Below, piece by piece: positions 1-8,145 of a stretch of DNA of 39,291 bases. A program made the position numbers and the translations under genes. Where the stretch lies: contig QHPU01000069.1 in NCBI GenBank assembly GCA_003219175.1, forward strand, positions 1-39,291, read 5' to 3'. Source of the DNA: Verrucomicrobiota bacterium (lineage in GTDB: Bacteria; Verrucomicrobiota; Verrucomicrobiia; Chthoniobacterales; UBA10450). The notes under the pieces were generated by a model that worked only from the letters and a program-made list of their open reading frames with translations, was not told the origin of the DNA and did no database searches. The number at the start of each line of letters is the position of its first letter. The stretch's first letter is position 1.

Positions 1-63
1 GTGGCTTATTCCCAAGCGATGCGAGAGAACCCCTCAACTTCCGAAGGTTGTCTACGGATTTGC

Positions 64-1294
64 TTACTTCGCGGTTCGCAGCTGCACTGTGTCCACCAGC
101 GTGTCGCCTGCGCGCAGATCGCTGATGATCACCAGATTGTCGCCCGGCGAAGTCAAATTTGCCTCCCGCAGATATTTTTCCGCCGCTTCGATGGTTATAT
201 TCGGATCATCGGAAAATTTTATCCGTGCCGGACACACTCCCCAGCAAATGGCCAGCTGACGTCGCACTTCCTCACTTGCCGTGAAAGCAAAAATAGTGGC
301 ATGTTCCGGTCGCAAATTGGAAGTGTTGCGCCCCATCGTGCCGTGTCGAGTGAAAACGATGATCTTTGCGCGCGGCAATGAATTGGCCAGGACGACAGCA
401 GAGGCGACCGTTTTTTGTCGCACGTCTTCAAGAACAGCCTGTTTGGCGTAACCGGCGCCACCGCTACGCTCGATCCGCAAGGCTACGCGATTTAAAACGC
501 GTACACATTCCACCGGATAACTCCCGAGACTGGTTTCGCCGCTCAACATGATGGCATCAGCTTGTTCGAAGACTGCGTTAGCGACGTCGGTGATTTCGGC
601 GCGCGTCGGCAGGGGATTATGGATCATTGATTCCAACATGTGCGTCGCAACAATCACCGGTTTTCCGAGGCGCGCGCATAGTTTCACAATTTTGCGCTGA
701 ATAATCGGCAGCTCCTCCAGCGGGACCTCAATGCCGAGATCGCCACGCGCCACCATGATGACATCGGCAGCTGCGATGATTTCGTGAATCAAACGCACGC
801 AGGTTCACGCGGACGCCGGGCAGATTAATATGGCGGCGTGATCCTAGGGTTCCGGGAGTGATGACCTTGCAGCGAATCCGGTTCTCCCGTTTCTCCAGGA
901 CGAGCAGATGGATGACGCCATTATCAACCAAAACGGTGTCGCCTTCGTTGATGTCATTGATTAATCCATCGTAGTTCACATCCACCGAGTAGGCTTCCTC
1001 GCTCTTGGCCCGGCGCACGGTGAACTCGAGAATATCTCCGGGTTTCAAATGCAATTCAGTCTTGAGATTGCCGGTGCGAATGGCAGGGCCCTGCGTGTCC
1101 ATGAGAATGGCAACGGCCCGACCAAGTTCCTGCGCGATGGCCCGGATTCGCGGGACGATCTCGCGCACCCACTCATGTTGGGCGTGACTCATGTTGAGCC
1201 GGAAAACATTGGCCCCTTCATCCACCAACTGCCGCAGCGTCTCCGGTTTCTCACTGGCCGGACCCAGCGTGCAGATAATTTTGGTTTTGCGCAT
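64..1294 (-). pseudogene. pyk: Pyruvate kinase, disrupted by an internal deletion and frameshift
   Basis: Pyruvate kinase transfers phosphate from phosphoenolpyruvate to ADP in glycolysis. The N-terminal part (start 1294) has the family opening KTKIICTLGPASE, the MSHA region, DTQGPAIRTG and the whole B domain up to HINLPGVRVNL. The C-terminal part (frame of 798 down to 64) resumes at ADVIMVARGDLGIEVP and continues through LSGETSLGSYPVE to a normal C-terminus. Between them about 60 residues expected in the family are absent, including the stretch with the catalytic Lys and the metal-binding Glu (K-I-E motif). The frame changes by one base at about 793-803. The span is ~410 codons against a usual ~470. 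If the sequence is right, no active enzyme can be made. It lies 175 nt downstream of the transaldolase gene. Family assignment is very secure; whether the lesion is biological or an assembly error cannot be decided here. Confidence 0.9.
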
Positions 1295-1469
1295 GGCATT
1301 ACCGAACTACTCCTAGCTCGAAGATTGCTCTCTTACTGTTGCACTCGCGAGGATAGAAGAAATCGCTTTCTCAAGATCGGGATATCTCGGTCTCGGGAGT
1401 TCATCTCCTTTCCCTTATCATTTGGACCGCATCGGCTCCAATGCGTTGCTCGGAAGGAAGGTCTTGTTC

Positions 1470-2195
1470 CTAAAGGCAAAACCCGGCATTCAATGCATCG
1501 GCGTGAAACATTTTTACGGTATCAAGAGATAAGTCGGACAGATCCATACCGCACAAAGTTATCGCTTTGCCGAGGATATCGTGCGGCACCGTCACGATCT
1601 GACAATGGCATTCTGCGGCCTGAAAAATATTCAATACTTCTCGCACGCTTGCCCAAAGTAGTTCTGCGCGAGGTAAACTGCTTAGGGTTCGCCGTGCATC
1701 TCTCATCAGCGGCATTGGATCGACGCCGGTATCCGCCACTCGCCCGGCAAAGACAGAAAGCACCGTCGGAATGGCCGGATTTAGAACCTCGACAACAGCT
1801 TCAACCTGAGCACGCGTCAGGACAGCGGTGATGTTGAGCTGGACGCCATCAGCCGCCAGTTCCCGAATAAGCGGAATCGATGAATCACCGCGCGTATTTG
1901 TAATGGGTATTTTGACATACACGTTCGATTGCCAGGCCCTGATCTTAAGAGCCTGGCGGTGCATCTCGGGAAATTCGTCCGAAAAAACCTCGAAAGAGAT
2001 CGGCTTATCTTTTACGATCTCGAGAACTGATTTGGCGAAAGCTTCGTAGTCGCCGATGCCAGCCTTGCGCATCAACGTAGGATTGGTCGTCAACCCTCGG
2101 ATGAAAGGCTTCTTGTAAAGCGCTGCAATTCCCTCAAGGTCGGCGCCGTCGGCAAAAATTTTAACCGGCAATTGCTCCAGGGAACTGCTGCTCAT
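1470..2195 (-). CDS. Transaldolase (TalC/fructose-6-phosphate aldolase-like class)
   Basis: A 241-residue class I aldolase of the small transaldolase family, which exchanges three-carbon ketol units between sugar phosphates and forms or uses sedoheptulose 7-phosphate. It shows the N-terminal FADGADL (Asp), the GLTTNPTL signature at about residues 34-41, and NVYVKIP with the Schiff-base Lys at about residue 95, and it ends with a typical helix. Length fits the short TalC-type family rather than the ~320-residue TalB type. It starts only 11 nt after the end of the heptose-bisphosphate phosphatase gene, so it is probably cotranscribed with the GDP-heptose genes. Its product sedoheptulose 7-phosphate is the substrate of the GmhA-like isomerase two genes upstream, which suggests a precursor-supply role (inference). 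Whether it is a transaldolase or a fructose-6-phosphate aldolase cannot be settled from sequence alone. Confidence 0.9.
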   Translation of the reverse strand: MSSSSLEQLPVKIFADGADLEGIAALYKKPFIRGLTTNPTLMRKAGIGDYEAFAKSVLEIVKDKPISFEVFSDEFPEMHRQALKIRAWQSNVYVKIPITNTRGDSSIPLIRELAADGVQLNITAVLTRAQVEAVVEVLNPAIPTVLSVFAGRVADTGVDPMPLMRDARRTLSSLPRAELLWASVREVLNIFQAAECHCQIVTVPHDILGKAITLCGMDLSDLSLDTVKMFHADALNAGFCL

Positions 2196-2206
2196 TCACG
2201 GTCAGC

Positions 2207-2857
2207 TTAACTCGCTTTAGGCGGGGCGGGCAAGGCGTCTCTGCCGGCTAAGGCGAGGACGGCGGTAACCGCCGCATCAAAGCTCGCAACCGTCACGTCC
2301 GGCAGGAGCCGCAGCGTCTCAGAATAACCGCGGTCGATGAAGATTGCGCGGCATTCGGCAGCCCTGGCGCAATCCACGTCCCGCCAACGATCACCAATGA
2401 GGTAGCTGTTCGGCAAATCGATCAACATCATTTCAGCGGCACGATGCAGCATTCCCGGTTTCGGTTTTCGGCAGAGACAAGGTTGATGGAAATCCGTACC
2501 GCCGTGAAAACAGGTTTCGATTCGATCCAAGACCGGGATCAAAGCAGCGAGTCGATCATTCATTGCATCTACAATCGCACGACTTTGGGTGCCGCGGCCG
2601 ACGTCCGGCTGATTGCTAACGACTACTAGGAGAAAACCGGCTTGCTTGAGCCGTTCGCAACCATTCAAGGCATCATCATAAAGCTTGAACTCTTCCAAAT
2701 GCCTCGGCGGATGGGGACGACCATCGCCGATGAGAGGCAGGTTGAGAACGCCATCGCGATCGAGAAACACGCATGGTTTCCGGTCACCTCTCAATTGCTG
2801 CTTTCCCACTTCGTCTGTCCAATCTTCAACGAGGGATGAGTGACAAGTAGATGCCAT
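2207..2857 (-). CDS. gmhB: HAD-IIIA phosphatase, D-glycero-D-manno-heptose 1,7-bisphosphate 7-phosphatase (GmhB-like)
   Basis: Removes the 7-phosphate from heptose 1,7-bisphosphate in the nucleotide-heptose pathway. HAD motif I is FLDRDGVLN (nucleophile and acid Asp at about residues 33 and 35), motif II is VVSNQPDVGRG, and motif IV is IGDRWRDVDCA at about residues 154-163. The GmhB-type zinc loop is visible as CFH followed by CLC (Cys116, His118, Cys127, Cys129), then RKPKPGM. The ATG at 2857 overlaps the upstream isomerase gene by 67 nt. An in-frame GTG at about 2809 would remove most of the overlap and give the usual short N-terminus before the DxD motif, so the start is uncertain. Gene order with GmhA-, HddC- and HddA-like genes supports the function. 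The anomer specificity cannot be read from sequence. Confidence 0.88.
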   Translation of the reverse strand: MASTCHSSLVEDWTDEVGKQQLRGDRKPCVFLDRDGVLNLPLIGDGRPHPPRHLEEFKLYDDALNGCERLKQAGFLLVVVSNQPDVGRGTQSRAIVDAMNDRLAALIPVLDRIETCFHGGTDFHQPCLCRKPKPGMLHRAAEMMLIDLPNSYLIGDRWRDVDCARAAECRAIFIDRGYSETLRLLPDVTVASFDAAVTAVLALAGRDALPAPPKAS

Positions 2858-3387
2858 ACGATCGCCTGGAAAGCCTCTGAATGAGGCGTAACCGAAGCCG
2901 GATTAACCATAGGTATACAGATCGTGATGTCCGCTACTTTTGCAGTGTAACCTCCATCACGTCCGACAATGCCGAGAATTGCCGCGCCACGCTCCTTCGC
3001 CAACTGTAGCGCTGCGACCAAGTTCGGACTGATATTCTTTTCTAAATTACCTCCTCCGACAGATAGCACCAATAGCGCATCTCGATTGCTCAGATGGCTG
3101 CCTTTCAACCACTCCGCGAAAACTGAACTCCAGCCATCGTCATTGGTGCGCGCAGTAAGTTCCGAAACGTTGTCGGTCGGGGCATAGCATTCCAGGCCCG
3201 CGATTTTACGGAAATCGTTAACTGCATGGGATGCGTTGGCTGCGCTACCACCCACGCCGAGAATGAAAAGGCGACCACCCCTTCCGCGGACTGCCGCCAG
3301 TAACTCAACCGCCTTTTCGCAGAGAGCTGGATTTAGCTTTGACAGTATCTGTGCCGCCTCCCGAAGATGTTGTTCAGAATAGCTCAT
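2791..3387 (-). CDS. gmhA: SIS-domain sedoheptulose 7-phosphate isomerase (GmhA-like)
   Basis: A 198-residue single SIS-domain protein expected to isomerise sedoheptulose 7-phosphate to D-glycero-D-manno-heptose 7-phosphate, the first committed step of nucleotide-heptose synthesis. The phosphate-binding loop LGVGGSAANASH lies at about residues 43-54, a second sugar-phosphate loop SVGGGN at about 109-114, and TPHSEAFQ carries the conserved C-terminal His region at about 167-174. By alignment from memory with E. coli GmhA, the active-site Glu position (AAEL) is occupied by Asp58 (VNDF) here. Start ATG at 3387 overlaps the stop of the guanylyltransferase gene by 4 nt (ATGA). It sits in the middle of the heptose cluster, so its role is well supported by context. 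Confidence 0.87.
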   Translation of the reverse strand: MSYSEQHLREAAQILSKLNPALCEKAVELLAAVRGRGGRLFILGVGGSAANASHAVNDFRKIAGLECYAPTDNVSELTARTNDDGWSSVFAEWLKGSHLSNRDALLVLSVGGGNLEKNISPNLVAALQLAKERGAAILGIVGRDGGYTAKVADITICIPMVNPASVTPHSEAFQAIVWHLLVTHPSLKIGQTKWESSN

Positions 3388-4127
3388 GATTGTGCGGGCG
3401 CGGGCGACTTTCGTAGCAGGGAATCCAGCTCCGTTAGTCCGCGGCTCGATCCAATTTCGTAGAATCGTTCTTTCACTTCAAAGCCGGCAAGTTGGTTCCT
3501 GATAATAAGGTCTGGGTAAAATTGAGCTAAATCGAACGGCTTATCGCCGGGGCAGTTTGCGAACGCCTCTGGACGAAAAATGTTCAGGCCGTAATCAATG
3601 TATTGCATCGTTTCATCACGATTCGTCTTATCGTACCGAAGTATTTCTTTACCGTCGAACTCCACGTTGCTCGTGTCCCAGCGGTGTCTATTTTTGAACA
3701 CTGTCATCATCGCTGGTTTGCCACAACTAAGGAAGGCTTGCGCGACCTTCGCGTAATCGGTGGGTAGATAAGAGTCTCCATAGATGACAAAAAACCGATC
3801 GCCCAGAGCCGGGAGGGCACGTTTGAGCGCACCGCCGGTCCCGAGAAGCTTAGGTCCATCGAATGAGTATTCGATATTCATTCCGTAGGCAGCGCCGTCT
3901 CCAAAGTGCGTCTCGATCATTTCACCGAGGTAGCCGAGGCATAGAATGATCTGACGGATTCCCTGAGCGCGCAGCAAACGTAATTGATGGGCGAGGAACG
4001 GTTCGTCGGCCACCTTGACAAGCGCCTTCGGTATTTTTTTGGTGAGTGGCCGGAGTCGCGTGGCCAGACCGCCGGCGAGCAGCGCGACCGGCCAATCTTC
4101 AAGGCTCATGCGCCGCCGCCTCTTCAC
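3384..4127 (-). CDS. hddC: Heptose 1-phosphate guanylyltransferase-like nucleotidyltransferase (HddC-like)
   Basis: Sugar-1-phosphate nucleotidyltransferase, expected to make GDP-D-glycero-alpha-D-manno-heptose from GTP and heptose 1-phosphate. The N-terminal nucleotide-binding signature is LLAGGLATRLRPLT, followed by KIPKALVKV. LGTGGALKRAL and VIYGDSYLPTD supply the base- and metal-binding regions (Asp of YGDS). The 247-residue length matches HddC and lacks the C-terminal left-handed beta-helix of longer family members. The GTG at 4127 overlaps the kinase stop (GTGA, 4124-4127); an ATG at 4109, six codons in, is equally plausible. Assignment to guanylyl transfer rather than another nucleotide rests on the neighbouring HddA-, GmhA- and GmhB-like genes. 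Confidence 0.85.
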   Translation of the reverse strand: MKRRRRMSLEDWPVALLAGGLATRLRPLTKKIPKALVKVADEPFLAHQLRLLRAQGIRQIILCLGYLGEMIETHFGDGAAYGMNIEYSFDGPKLLGTGGALKRALPALGDRFFVIYGDSYLPTDYAKVAQAFLSCGKPAMMTVFKNRHRWDTSNVEFDGKEILRYDKTNRDETMQYIDYGLNIFRPEAFANCPGDKPFDLAQFYPDLIIRNQLAGFEVKERFYEIGSSRGLTELDSLLRKSPAPAQS

Positions 4128-4991
4128 TGGTTAAGAACCTTCGTTCCTTCGAAATCAAACCGAAACCGGACTTCGGTGAGCCCCTTTGATCGTAACGCAT
4201 GCCGCAGGCGCGCCTTATCGTCGGCATAGAACATGAGAAATCCACCACCTCCCGCTCCAATCAGCTTGCCACCGAGCGCCCCATTTTCCATGGCACAATC
4301 GTACCACTCGTTAATTTGGTGATTGCTCATTTGAGACGACCTTTCTTTCTTGCGGTGCCAATGAACGTCCATCAAGCGAGCGAACTCATGCAGATCACCG
4401 GCTTCCAGCGCTATCTGACTCTGTCTGCCAAGCTCTTTTACAAAATGGAGGTTATCGATCATCTCTTTGTCGGACTTTTTACTCCTATCGTCTTGCTCTT
4501 TTAGAATCGTCGAGGCCGATCGGGAATAACCGGTGAAGAATAAGAGCAGATTATCTTCAAGATTGAAAAGGGTCTCTTCAGAGATTTTCAGAGGCCACGC
4601 TTCAACGCTGCCATCCGCATTAAACTTGAAGCAAGTGATGCCGCCGAAAGCTGCGATGTATTGGTCCTGCTTTCCGATCGGTTCCCGCAGGCGGTTTAGC
4701 TCAATCTCGCAGGCTTGGTTGGCAAGTTCGGCCGGATGAACGAGATTTTTCTTGTGAGCATGGAATGCTTTAAGTAAAGCAGTGGTAAAGCTGCCCGAGG
4801 ATCCAAGGCCGGTCCCAGCAGGTATGTCAGCCATGCTCGTGATTTCCAGCGATGCCGCTTCAATCCCGGTCATTTGGAGGGCTTCCCGGATAATGGGATG
4901 TTCCACTTCCGCGACACTTTTGATAATAAGAAGGCAAATCGGTGCCGCCGCCGCCGAAAGAAATGCGCAAGGGTGAGCGAGTAATAAGCAT
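4124..4991 (-). pseudogene. hddA: GHMP kinase, D-glycero-alpha-D-manno-heptose 7-phosphate kinase (HddA-like), with internal deletion and frameshift
   Basis: The long open frame begins only at 4906, inside the protein. The true start is the ATG at 4991, which overlaps the stop of the upstream oxidoreductase (TAATG). From there the frame reads LITRSPLRISFGGGGTDLP then SYYQK, the GHMP motif 1 region of HddA proteins, and then leaves frame. The other frame, read back from 4906, gives KSVAEVEHPIIREAL and runs on through motif 2 (IPAGTGLGSSGSF) and motif 3 (LIGAGGGGFLMF) to 4124. About 45 residues expected between motif 1 and EHPIIREAL are missing, with a one-base frame change near 4907-4925. An intact enzyme would phosphorylate heptose 7-phosphate to the 1,7-bisphosphate using ATP. 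As written, only a truncated C-terminal piece could be translated. Confidence 0.88.
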
Positions 4992-5992
4992 TACGCAGAA
5001 TAGCTCCTCTGTTCGTAGAATCGCTCCACTACTTGCAAGGTAGCGGCGGCTTCCTGCAAACCTGGCACTGGCGTGCGTCCCAATTCAATATCTTCCAGAA
5101 AAGCTTTCATCTCCAGACTCCAAGAGGTGTCTGCACTAGGAAATTCCCAAATAGTTGTATCTGGAGGTCCAAGTTCAGGTCGCATGCTATAATAGCTGAG
5201 ACGCTCGACACCGTAGCTTCCTCCGAGCCCTTCAATATGCAGCTTGCCTACATGTCCATAAATCTCGAGCGAGAAAATGTTTTTCCACTCGGTGCAACTA
5301 ACATGTAACCATGCGGTCTGGCCCGCTGCAGTCCGGAGGCTAAGAAAAGCGTTATCTTCCACCGGCATCTCCCAAAAGTAAGTCGTGGCGTGACCTTTAA
5401 CACAGCTAAATTCGCCAAGGAACCAGCTGGACAGATCGATCACATGCACACCCTGGTCGATGAGTTCGCCTCCGCCCGAAATCGCTGGATCGGCACGCCA
5501 TTCGTTCTCGTAACCCGGGCGGCCACCATGCCCGTAGCGACCCCGAATGAACATCAGCGGACCAATGGCGCCGGTATCAACGAGTTCGCGGGCCTTCTGC
5601 AAAGCCGGGTGATAGCGATGGTTGTATCCAACCCTGACGCAACTGCTACTGTGCCTGGCTAGCTCGATTAGTTCAGTAATCTGCCTCGCGCTGATCGCGG
5701 CTGGTTTCTCAACTAGCACGTGCTTGCCTGCCCGAATAGCCAAACTTGCAATTCGCGCGAGCGAACCATTCGGGGTGGAAACAACCACAGCATCAACTTC
5801 GGGATCACTGACAGCTTCGTCTACTTTTGTGGTAACCTTACCCGACCCAGCAGTATTAACGAATGATTGGGCTCGGCGCTGATCCAAATCGCAGGCGACG
5901 ACAAGTTGCCCAGGTCGCAAGCTATCGAGGCGCTTTCGTCCGACTAAGCCGCAACCAATAATGGCAAATGTGGTCTGCCGCGCGTCGGACAT
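4991..5992 (-). CDS. Gfo/Idh/MocA family NAD(P)-dependent sugar oxidoreductase
   Basis: A 333-residue two-domain oxidoreductase. The N-terminal Rossmann fold opens with FAIIGCGLVGRKRL (GxGxxG), and VSTPN leads to the conserved EKP at about residues 95-97. The C-terminal substrate domain has GYNHRYHPAL and the GGGELIDQGVHVIDL signature with the catalytic Asp/His pair. Enzymes of this family oxidise or reduce sugars or nucleotide sugars at ring hydroxyls and often act on UDP- or GDP-linked intermediates. It sits 6 nt after the short-chain dehydrogenase gene and its stop overlaps the ATG of the heptose kinase gene, so it belongs to the same operon. A role in modifying the nucleotide-heptose, or a second sugar of the polymer, is inferred from context; the substrate is unknown. 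Confidence 0.87.
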   Translation of the reverse strand: MSDARQTTFAIIGCGLVGRKRLDSLRPGQLVVACDLDQRRAQSFVNTAGSGKVTTKVDEAVSDPEVDAVVVSTPNGSLARIASLAIRAGKHVLVEKPAAISARQITELIELARHSSSCVRVGYNHRYHPALQKARELVDTGAIGPLMFIRGRYGHGGRPGYENEWRADPAISGGGELIDQGVHVIDLSSWFLGEFSCVKGHATTYFWEMPVEDNAFLSLRTAAGQTAWLHVSCTEWKNIFSLEIYGHVGKLHIEGLGGSYGVERLSYYSMRPELGPPDTTIWEFPSADTSWSLEMKAFLEDIELGRTPVPGLQEAAATLQVVERFYEQRSYSA

Positions 5993-5998
5993 AGCTAC

Positions 5999-6862
5999 TC
6001 AGTGCCAGTTCCGGCATCGATCCTCTGGAGTAATCCGTCGCAACGCATAGATGTCGGTTGCACCTAGCTCGTTCTTATATTTGTGCAGTGAAGACCATGG
6101 ATCCCATTTCGCGCTGATGAGTTTGCCGCTGATCCCATTGCTTTGTTCGGAGGCGAGATATACACAAAGATCCGCGCCTAGCGCCAGTGGAACCCCTCCG
6201 GTCTGCGATTGTTTAACCGCGCGAGCGTGAAACTCGGCGCCCACTCGTTCTGGGCCGGCCTGCAAAATCTCATCGAGCAAACGGGTGTTGAGGGCGCCAG
6301 GAGCGATCGCGTTTACATCGACATGCCAGTCTCGCAATTCTTCGGCAAGTGTTTCGGTCAATCTTACCACCGCCGCTTTGGAAGCGGCGTAAGCGCTGAG
6401 ATTGGGCAAAGGACTGGTCGCGCCACCACCTGAAAGGTTGATAATTTTTCCTTCGCCCAATTTTTTAAAACGCGTGATGGCGTAGCGACATGGAATGACG
6501 GTTCCGCAAAGGTTGATCTCGATACAGCGCTGCCATTCATCCCAATCAACTTCTTCAGTCGGACCCTTCGGTCCATAGATACCAGCGTTGTTTACCAAAA
6601 TAGACAGTTGTCCCAGTTCGCTGTCGTACTGGCGAAACATTGCTTCAACCTCGTTGTTAGACGAAACATCGCACCGTCGGGCGATCACCTTCTGGCCGGC
6701 AAAGGCAGCAGATTGCAGTTCAGTCTCAACCGAGGCTAGCATTTGGTCGTCGCGTCCGCAGAACAACACATTCGCGCCTTCTTCCACGAATCGTTGCGCG
6801 ATCATTCTTCCGAGTCCCTGGCTAGCTCCCGTTACGATGGCACCCCTATTACATAGTTTCAT
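5999..6862 (-). CDS. Short-chain dehydrogenase/reductase (classical SDR)
   Basis: Classical SDR of about 288 residues. From the ATG at 6862 it reads MKLCNRGAIVTGASQGLG, with the cofactor loop TGASQGLG, the NNAG motif, an active-site Ser after IINLSGG, and the YAASK catalytic Tyr/Lys pair, followed by NAIAPGALNT. The open frame extends upstream to 7009, but that extension overlaps the dehydrogenase gene and has no family similarity. The 6862 start gives a 4-nt ATGA overlap with the upstream stop at 6859, as elsewhere in the operon. It probably works on a nucleotide sugar or polymer precursor together with the adjacent Gfo/Idh protein; this is inference. Confidence 0.85.
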   Translation of the reverse strand: MKLCNRGAIVTGASQGLGRMIAQRFVEEGANVLFCGRDDQMLASVETELQSAAFAGQKVIARRCDVSSNNEVEAMFRQYDSELGQLSILVNNAGIYGPKGPTEEVDWDEWQRCIEINLCGTVIPCRYAITRFKKLGEGKIINLSGGGATSPLPNLSAYAASKAAVVRLTETLAEELRDWHVDVNAIAPGALNTRLLDEILQAGPERVGAEFHARAVKQSQTGGVPLALGADLCVYLASEQSNGISGKLISAKWDPWSSLHKYKNELGATDIYALRRITPEDRCRNWH

Positions 6863-8145
6863 ATCTGCGGCGCTCCAACCGTAACATACCGCACGTGGCG
6901 CAATAAATTTTCGGACAAGGCAAGTGCTCTGTTTGCATCGAGGATTATCGTCCCTTCTTTCATCCTTGGAATTAATTGATCCCAATTGGCCTGGGTGATT
7001 TGTGGCCACGGTGTCGCGACGATGATGGCATCAGCATTGGCGACAGCTTCGGGTAAACTCTGAAAAAGGGTAGCTGCGGCCGCGATTGGCGGCAAAACCT
7101 TCACCGCTGGGTCGTAACAACAGACTGTGCAGTTGCGTGACAGCAGCGCCAGGCAGAGTTCGAGCGCACTACTGCGGCGTAAAGTATCGGTGCCAGGCTT
7201 GTAAGTAAGGCCAAGAATCGCAACCGTAACTTGGTCGAGCTGCGGAAAAGCCGTCTCCACCCTATGGAGCGCCCACTGCTTGTGCACTTCATTGCTTGAC
7301 AGGATTGCCTCAATTAAAATGGCCTCTTGCTTATTCGCGTGCGCCATGTGCTTGAGGGTGACGACGTCACGGGCGAGCGTTCCACCGGCAAACGCCGCAC
7401 CTGGCCGAATGTAAGCGTTGGCCCCAATTCTTCTCTCGGAACGCAGACCTTGCTCTACTTCGCGTGCGTCAGCGCCAATAACTTCGCAAAGCCGTGCGAT
7501 TTCATTGGCGAAGGTGACTGAGAGCGCCAGGAATGTATTGATCGCATGCTTGGTCATCTCGGCCGACTCTGGCGTCATCCACAGCACCCGGTCCCCGGTA
7601 AATGGCGCGAACAGTTCTCGGAGTCTGCTGCGCGCGACCTCCTCGCGTGCTCCGGCTACGATGCGGTCGGGGCTCCGGAAACTTTCCAGCGCATTTCCCA
7701 AACGAAGATTCTCCGGGCTGCAGGCGAAAGATAAATTCCGGCTCGCATATTTCTTTTGCAGACGACGGCACGTGCCAACCGGCAACTGGGATGAAATAAG
7801 AATTGTCGCGCCGGCGCGAAGTTCAGGCACACATCGATCGAGGCTACGGAGAACAAAATCGTTATCGGCAACATCATTTCGGTCGACTGGCGTGTCGTAG
7901 CAGACCCAAAGAACATCCGCTGTCTTCAGTGTCTGGTCGGCATCCGAGGAAAAGGAAAGTCTGCGATTTTCCAGCTGACGTGCCATCAATTCGGGAAGCC
8001 CCGGTTCGAAAACAGGCAACTTCCCGCGAATGAGATTCGCAACGAGCTCCCGATCGAAATCAAGACCGACTACCGCAAAATACTCCGCGCAGCAAGCGGC
8101 GGTGACACAGCCAAGATGCCATAAGCCGAGGACGACGACGTTCAT
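6859..8145 (-). CDS. UDP-glucose/GDP-mannose dehydrogenase family protein lacking the catalytic cysteine
   Basis: About 428 residues from the ATG at 8145, which overlaps the stop of the upstream epimerase gene by 4 nt. The longer frame to 8181 lies wholly inside that gene. It has the N-terminal Rossmann motif VVVLGLWHLGCVTAAC, a FEPGL segment, SPENLRLG, and the conserved KHAIN Lys/Asn pair (about 199 and 203). The C-terminal domain has ILGLTYKPGTDTLRRS. In canonical nucleotide-sugar dehydrogenases the catalytic Cys sits in a GGSCFPKD-type motif; here the same place reads FAGGTLARD, with Thr at residue 256 (codon 7378-7380, ACG). Without that Cys the thiohemiacetal route to a uronic acid is not expected. 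It may be a specialised subfamily making an aldehyde or keto product, or acting in a non-canonical way (inference). Confidence 0.82.
   Translation of the reverse strand: MNVVVLGLWHLGCVTAACCAEYFAVVGLDFDRELVANLIRGKLPVFEPGLPELMARQLENRRLSFSSDADQTLKTADVLWVCYDTPVDRNDVADNDFVLRSLDRCVPELRAGATILISSQLPVGTCRRLQKKYASRNLSFACSPENLRLGNALESFRSPDRIVAGAREEVARSRLRELFAPFTGDRVLWMTPESAEMTKHAINTFLALSVTFANEIARLCEVIGADAREVEQGLRSERRIGANAYIRPGAAFAGGTLARDVVTLKHMAHANKQEAILIEAILSSNEVHKQWALHRVETAFPQLDQVTVAILGLTYKPGTDTLRRSSALELCLALLSRNCTVCCYDPAVKVLPPIAAAATLFQSLPEAVANADAIIVATPWPQITQANWDQLIPRMKEGTIILDANRALALSENLLRHVRYVTVGAPQI

Noticed and set aside
64..1294. Programmed frameshift or translational bypass as an explanation for the disrupted pyruvate kinase
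   Set aside because: Conserved coding sequence is missing rather than present in another frame, so recoding could not restore the catalytic segment.
1049..1831. Plus-strand frame of 260 codons opposite pyruvate kinase and transaldolase
   Set aside because: It is antisense to two recognisable genes and has no family similarity.
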